Part shown: positions 1-6,500 of the stretch, one piece after another
How positions within the stretch are numbered: position 1 is the first letter of the stretch
Layout: each line of letters starts with the position of its first letter
Source: Magnetococcales bacterium
GTDB lineage: Bacteria; Pseudomonadota; Magnetococcia; Magnetococcales; Magnetaquicoccaceae
Assembly: GCA_015229095.1 (NCBI GenBank)
Contig: JADGCE010000010.1
Span: 1-7,989, forward strand
DNA: 7,989 nt
Direction: 5' to 3'
Made by a program: the position numbers and the translations under genes
The notes under the pieces: model-generated
The model's database searches: none
What the model was told of the DNA's origin: nothing
Seen by the model: the letters and a program-made list of their open reading frames with translations, nothing else

Positions 1-455
1 CGCACGGGCCACAAGCCGTTTTTGCTTGTCTTGAGATCATTGCCCACATAACCTGTGGTGAGGAAGATCAACCATGCCAACGACGCATCCTCCTCGTTGG
101 TGGTGCTTGACCAGTAAAAGCCCGTGCGTGGACCTGGAAACATGCCGCTTTTTTTCCAGTCCATCAGGATGGGCAGCTCCTTTTTGCTGGGCAGTCGCCA
201 ACTGCCTGGAGGAGAACCGTCGGACAGAGCGCAAATGCCACTGGCAATCCTGGCGACCTCCGCCTGGGCCTCCTCCCAGTTTTTGCTCTGCAGACAATTT
301 CCCTCCACCAATCCAATCAATTTGGCTTTCTGGTCGGTGATGGTGCCGTTGTTATTGTTGATATACCGCTCCCCTGCCTGGGGGGCGGAGAGGGTCAGCA
401 ACAGGCACACGACACCCGCAACAGCCGAAAGCACACCCGTTTTGTCTTTTTTCAT
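1..455 (-). CDS. Exported DUF1566 (Lcl C-terminal-like) domain protein, 3' end cut by the window edge
   Basis: The frame starts at ATG 455-453 and stays open to position 1, giving 151 codons plus two bases of the next. The N-terminus looks like a signal peptide: lysines at 2, 3 and 5, then a hydrophobic stretch VLSAVAGVVCLLLTLSA, with cleavage likely after A24 or A27. The mature part carries the DUF1566 hallmarks in order: RYINNNNGTITDQ (30-42), a Cys at 54 followed by NWEEA, SGICALSDGS (72-81), GSWRLPSKKEL (84-94), FYWSSTT (113-119), AW (127-128) and GLWPV at the break. In this family the WPVR motif sits close to the C-terminus, so little is probably missing. C54 and C75 could form a disulfide in the periplasm or outside the cell. 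The usual GLMW motif is replaced by KLIGLV. The gene lies 52 bp after the giant gene on the same strand, so co-transcription is likely. The family has no established biochemical function, although the Lcl relative in Legionella is an adhesin. The domain call is firm; the role is unknown. Confidence 0.88.
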   Translation of the reverse strand, partial: MKKDKTGVLSAVAGVVCLLLTLSAPQAGERYINNNNGTITDQKAKLIGLVEGNCLQSKNWEEAQAEVARIASGICALSDGSPPGSWRLPSKKELPILMDWKKSGMFPGPRTGFYWSSTTNEEDASLAWLIFLTTGYVGNDLKTSKNGLWPV

Positions 456-507
456 CGCGACCCATCCTGTTGTTTCCTCTGATATGCCATGATCCATCGC
501 GGCACGG
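456..507 (-). other. Short intergenic gap between the giant gene and the DUF1566 gene
   Basis: These 52 bases separate TGA (510-508) of the giant gene from ATG 455. I see only a weak imperfect inverted repeat near 487-504, with no following T-run, so no convincing terminator. No clear -35/-10 promoter pair stands out. This supports read-through transcription of the two genes. Confidence 0.45.
465..468 (-). promoter_or_regulatory. Likely ribosome binding site of the DUF1566 gene
   Basis: An AGGA tetramer on the minus strand lies 9 nt before ATG 455-453, a workable Shine-Dalgarno spacing. A second purine run, AGAGGA at 480-475, is too far away to serve this start. Another ATG at 465-463 overlaps the AGGA but is out of frame with the signal peptide, so 455 is the better start. 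Confidence 0.5.
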
Positions 508-3500
508 TCAGCGCATAAGGTTTAACACAACCTCCGTATCCGCCAGCAAGGCATGCAGGCTGTCCAGGGCGGTGTGGAGCACATAGCCGTCATAACTGGC
601 GTCGGTTTGATCTGCCAAGTCGGTAGCAGGGTTGACGGTATCCACGGCAACCGCAGCGGTGCTGCGCAAAAGGGTGTCCATTGCCGCTTGAAGATTGACC
701 ACATCGGCATCATCCCCCGTCGCCATGCACGGCGGATGGCTGCCAGAAAAATCCAGAATCTCCTGAATGTTCAATCGGCCATCGGTACCTGCCCGCCCAT
801 CCACCCGCTCGACACTCTGCGCAATCTGATCGGCCAGCAGGGCCGTCGGCTCCAGAGAAAAAGCCTCTTCGACCCATTCCAGGGTGCTCTCCTCCTGCGG
901 CACGGTGGCCCCATCCCAGAGGGGAAGCATCGGGAATGGCGCAGAACCGGTCAGCAAACCCTCCCCGTGTTCCATGGGAGGCAACCCCTCCTCTGTTGCG
1001 CGGGTCGCAACGGTGTCGGCAGGCTCAAAATCCAACTGCACCTCCGCCATGCTGCCCTGACGACCGTCACCGTAGTATACCGAGGCAAACCCGGTCATGG
1101 TATTGCCGTTTGCGGTGGAGGGCGCGCTGCGGTCAGCGGTCAGACCCAAGGCTGTAATGCCCCATTGGGAGAGAGTGTAAAGCTCCTGGGGGATGGAAAC
1201 CCCATCCTGATTATCATCCCGCCAGATCTGCAGATGGGCAAAGTGGACATCATTGCCATCGAACAGACCATCCCGGTTGTCGTCCAGACTGGCCAGGGCG
1301 GAGAGGCTGGAGGTGGCTTGGGGGGCGAACTGTTCAGAAATCACCTCCCGCATGTCGTCAATACGGCCATTGCCACTGCGGTCCCAGACCAACAGCCCGT
1401 CACCCGCTCCGATCCAGCCTGTGGAGTCAGCCACACCATTTCCGTCCATGTCAAAACGACTACCTGCCTCTTTGGCCGTCAGATGGATGCCATCACCGTT
1501 CAGATCCAGTACCAGGGGATCCCCCTGGCAAAAGGTGGCCGCCGTGGCGACCCGCAGTTGTGCCGCGTCCTTGCTGTAGAGGTGGTAGCCGCCGCTGATT
1601 CCTCCATCTGTCCAGCCCGTGCCGCCGCGGACGATATCACCGGCATTGCCTTCGATGGTCAAAAGGTTGCTGGTATCAGAAAGATTCAGCAGATCCAGAG
1701 CTGTCAGGGTCAGGCTGTTGTCCCCGCTGCCGGTCAGATGGATCACCTCCATGGAGTCTATCCTGCCCCGCAGCGTAGTCAAGTTCAGGTGCATGCCTGC
1801 GCCCGACAGGGCCAGGGTATCGGTGCCGCTGCCTCCATCCACCCACCGAAACGTCAGGTCGGCAACGGTGATGGTATCATTCCCTGCGCCACCGTGAAAC
1901 AGGTCCGCACCACCACCTCCGATCAGGGCGTCGTCACCGCCACCCGCAACAAACCGCTCTTCAGCGGCAGTACCCGTCAGGGTATCGGCATTGCTCCCAC
2001 CCAGAAAGGTGACGGCGCCCGTGACGTTGCTGCCGAACAATACATAACTGGAGCCGGCATCCAGCACACCATGGGGATCGGCTTGGGGAGCCCCGATGAT
2101 CAGGTCGGAAAAACCGTCGCCGTTGACATCCCCGGCCGCACTGACCGCCGCACCGGCATGGCTGCCCGACGACAGATCGTCCAAACGAAATCCGCTGCTG
2201 CCGTGGATGGTAGAGAGGTGGATCACGGAGCTAAAGCCCGACGCATGCCCAAAAACGACATAGCTGGAACCAAGCAACGGCGCGCCCACCAGCAGATCCG
2301 CAAACCCATCGCCATTGACATCGCCCGCAGAACCGACAATGCCGGCCAGATCACCTGCATCGCCCAGCAGGCGGAAACCGGTGGCACCGTTGAGCGACGA
2401 AAGATTGATCACAGAGCCGAAGCCTGCCGCCTTGCCAAACAGCACACCACTGAAGCCTGCATCAGCGACCCCCTTGGCCCCGACAATCACGTCGTCGAAG
2501 CCATCGCCGTTGATATCTCCGGCAGAGCTGACACGAGCACCGGAATAGCCGTTGGCTGCATCCCCATCCAAGCGAAAGCCGGTGCTGCCATCCAGGTTGG
2601 CGGGGTTGTATGCAGAACCCAAACCAGAGGCAAAACCGAATACCACATAGCTGGAACCGGCATCCACCAAGCCGTCGGGATCGGCTTTGTAGGCGCCGAT
2701 GATCAGATCGGCAAACCCATCGCCGTTGACATCCCCCGCCGAATGCACATCGATGCTTGCCGCATTATAGCTGCCTTGGTCTCCCGCCGCCGCCCCGTCC
2801 AAACGAAAGCCGTCGCTGCCTGTCAGGCCGGACAGAGTGATTGCGGAGGCAAAACCGGAGGCCTTGCCAAAAAGCAGATAACCGGCGCCCTGGAAGGCGT
2901 TGGGTCCGTATGCCCCGACAAGCAGGTCCGCAAAGCCATCCCCGTTGAAATCCCCAGCCGAACTGACGGAATAGCCGGAATTATCCAGGGATGCCACTCC
3001 ATCCAGGCGGAAACCGTCGCTGCCCGTCAGACTGGAAAGAGCGAGCACAGCATTGAAGCCGGATGCCTTGCCAAACACCACGTAGCTGGAACCCGCATCG
3101 GCAAGAGCGTTGGGGTCGGCCAACCGTGCCCCGACAATCAGGTCGGCAAAACCGTCGCCGTTGACATCTCCCGCCGAGCTGACGGAATAACCTGACCAGT
3201 CACCGGCTGCCGCCCCATCCAGGCGGAAACCGCTGCCGCCATCGAGGCTGGAGAGGTCAATGACAGAGCTGAAGCCGGATGCCTTGCCGAATACCACATA
3301 GCTGGAGCCCGCCCCTTGCAGACTACCGGGGCTGGCCTGGTAGGCACCGATAATCAGGTCGGCAAAACCATCGCCGTTGACATCTCCCGCCGAGCAGACC
3401 GAGCGACCGGAATGGTCGCCCGCTGTCATCCCATCCAGACGGAAACCCGTACTGCCATCCAGGTTGGAAAGATCGATGCCGCCGAAGGCCGTGGAGTCTG

Positions 3501-6500
3501 TGGCCTGTGTACTCAGAAGGTAGCTGCCCGTGTTGCTGCGCAACCCCTGGGCGTCCAGATAGTAGGTGCCGCTGAGGGTCGGGGTATATTCGATTTGTGA
3601 GTCCACGCCGCCAAAATCATCATTCTGGCTGATGATACCCCCGGTAGCATCCCGCAGTATCAGAAAGGGGTCGGGCAATGTTCCGTGACCGTTCAGAGAG
3701 CCCTGCAGATTGAAGGTATACATGGTTCCCGCCGCCAGCGTGAGCGCAAACCAATCGCTGTCGCCTGCGGTTTCAATGGTGCCGATCACGCTGGTGTTGA
3801 TGGGCAAATCTCCTGCTGTTGTCGCAGTGTTTCCATAATCATCCGATCCGGTCGGTGTCAAACCTGCCAGGGAAACCGGGCCACTGTATACCTGCTCCGC
3901 CACTCCAATCCCGTCGGTATAATGGGCCGCCACACGGAGATAGTTGGTGCTGGTTGATGTCGAGGGCAATGTGTAGGTATCACCGGTCGCGGCACCAGGG
4001 AGATCATTCCAGGTGATCCCATCATACGACCCCTGCCATCGGTAGCCGACACTGCCCATGCCATCGGCATCGGCCAATGTGTTGCCTGCCGTCAGCACAC
4101 TGCTTTGCGCCACGTTTCCAGTGATGGAGACCAGCCCGCTGGGTGGATGATCCAACAGGCCGGCACTGTTCAACTTAAGCAGAAAGGCCCCTGTACCGCC
4201 CCCGTCGTTGGCGGTCAAAACGCCTGGGCCCGGGTCCAAATCCGCCGCCCCCGTTATCGAACCAGTTACATACAGAGTACCGGCGGTATCGACCTCAATG
4301 CTGTCAAGCGTGTCATGGCCTGCCCCGCCCAGGGAACGCCCCCAGAGTGGCGTGCCGAAAGGGTCAAACTTGAGGATGAAGAGATCCTGACTGCCCTGTT
4401 GGGAGAGAAGGCCACTGCCCCCCCACTGGGATTCTAGGTTGGTGTACCCTGTGAACGTGCCGGCCACATAGAGATTGCCCACACTGTCCATGGTCATGGA
4501 GAGATCCTCTCCCAGATGCTCTGCCCACAGGAATTGCGTCCAGCGCGAATCCCCATGGGCATCCATCTTTTTGATCACCAGGTTGCTTCCGGCGGTTTGA
4601 GATGCCCCATCGACCAGCTGGGAATAGGAGATGCCACCCGCCAGATAGATGTTGCTGGCGTTGTCCACCACCACCGAAGAAAACCGATAATCGTTTGTCA
4701 TCGTCTGGCCATCGAGGCTGGTGGCGTTGTTCTGTTCGCCGAAGGTTGCGGTCATCCGGTTGCCGTCCGTGCCCACTTTTTCGACAAAGGCCACATCATG
4801 GGCTGCCCGCCCACCCGTCACAGCCGCCACGTGGCGCGTCCCCACAAGGATCACACTGCCATCAGCCCTGTCCACCGTTCCGGCCAGCACCTCATCCGCA
4901 CTGGCTCCCTCCGTGCTGATCGTCCGATCGGTGGCAACGCTGCCGTTGCCATTCAATGTGACCAGATGCATATTTTGCCCGGACAGATCCTGGCTCTGGG
5001 CGTTGTGCTGGCCCCAGCCGATCCAAACCCCGCTGGCATCAGCCCGCACAATTCCTCCATCTTCGTCACCCGTGCCTCCGAACCGTTTCGCCCATACCAA
5101 AGCCTGGGTTGTCGCATTGAGCTTTTCCACAAAAAGATCGGTGCCACCTGCACTGGTCAGTGCCGTGGTGCCACTGTTTATCGTGCCGGTAAAACTGCCC
5201 GAGATGTAGAGATAACGGGTTCCGGCTTCATCCACCAGCGACACATCTCCTATGTGCACCGTACCGTTGCCGGCTTGCGGGATGGCGAGAGCCCACTGGG
5301 AGAGTCCCGCGCTGTTCAGTTTTTGGATAAATCCTCTCTCGACCCCAGCCCCTGTGGTCAAGGTACCGCTCCCGACCCCGACGGTTCCGGTATAGCTTCC
5401 CACCAAAAATGTGTTGCCACTGTTGTCCACCACCAGATCGGAACCCCGGGAGCCAGCCCCGCTGGTGGTTGTGGTGTGGGTACGTGCCCAGCCCGGTGCC
5501 GTCGTGGCCGGGGTCAGGGTTGTCACGGCAGCGGTCGCCGACCAATCGTTCCCATCAAAGGCTTGCCAACGGAACTGAGTGGATTGGCTCCAACCGGTAC
5601 CACTGGGGGGGACAAAAACCAGTTGATCGAGTGTCTGGAGGGCAACCTCTTGATTGAGCGTGACAGGGAGCCCCTGCCATTGCAAAACGCCTGCATCCGG
5701 CAACGCCGTCACCCTGATTCTGGTCAGGCTTGGGTGCAGGTAAAAATCGCTGTTCATATCCATGATACTGCCGATGAAATCCTGCGCAGAAAACCGCAGC
5801 CAATCCCCGGCGTTGCCGCTGCGGGAAAAATCATGGACCTCTGGTGGAAAATTTTCCGCTGTGATCGGACTGGTGGGATCGCTGACCAGTATCTGGGAAC
5901 CACTGGTCACCTGGACCCGGATCGCATGGCCAACATCCGAACTACTCGGCGTATACCGGGCTGTTGTGGCACCGGTGATATCACTCCATACACCCCCCAA
6001 AAGCGATTGCCATTGATAATTCGCCGACGTTCCATCCAACACGGTCACGGCAGCGAGGGCACTCCAGGGATTGGGCAGGCCATCGATCCGCACCCCTGCT
6101 CCGGCGGTCTGGAACAGTTTTCCCGACGCCCCATCCAGTTTGAGGAGAAACAGAGATTCCGAGTGGGGGGCATCCATCTGCTGCAAATGGCTTGTGCTGG
6201 GGTCAAAATCGGTCTGCCCCGAGAAGGATCCCGTTACCAGGAGGTTGCCCTGCGGGTCCACCGCAAGGCCATTGGCCTGACTGAAACCCGAACCACCCAG
6301 CTCCTGTTGCCATAAGAGATTGCCATCCGTGTCCAGGGTCATCACCGCAGCGTGGGTGGCACCGCCCGCCGTACTCAGACCACCGGCCAGACGCAATCCG
6401 GCGCCATCCAGGCTCATAACCCATTCATCGTTGGCGTCAAAGGAGGAGAGCCCGATACCGAAACCTCTGGCCCACAGGGTGGCCCCGGTGGTGCCATTCA

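Noticed and set aside
37..297. Minus-strand open frame of 86 codons
   Set aside because: It lies within the DUF1566 gene in another frame. The true frame has the family motifs and runs off the edge, so a stop-bounded search reports this shadow instead.
124..492. Plus-strand open frame of 122 codons near the left edge
   Set aside because: It is antisense to the DUF1566 gene, whose minus-strand translation has a signal peptide and several family motifs (WRLPSKKEL, YWSSTT, GLWPV).
456..507. Possible terminator hairpin between the two genes
   Set aside because: The inverted repeat is short, imperfect and bulged, with no T-run after it on the minus strand.
553..3195. 880-codon open frame on the plus strand, antisense to the giant gene
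   Set aside because: It mirrors the opposite strand: its repetitive protein (recurring GKTVAVDI/GKPIAVDI) is the reverse-strand readout of the FG-GAP calcium loops. It has no recognisable domain and no convincing start site. GC-rich codon use on the coding strand explains the lack of stops.
4516..6315. 599-codon open frame on the plus strand
   Set aside because: It lies antisense to the second SBBP propeller and Ig/cadherin region, whose minus-strand frame has clear domain matches. The plus-strand translation is low-complexity, rich in Pro, Arg, His and Cys, and shows no family motif.
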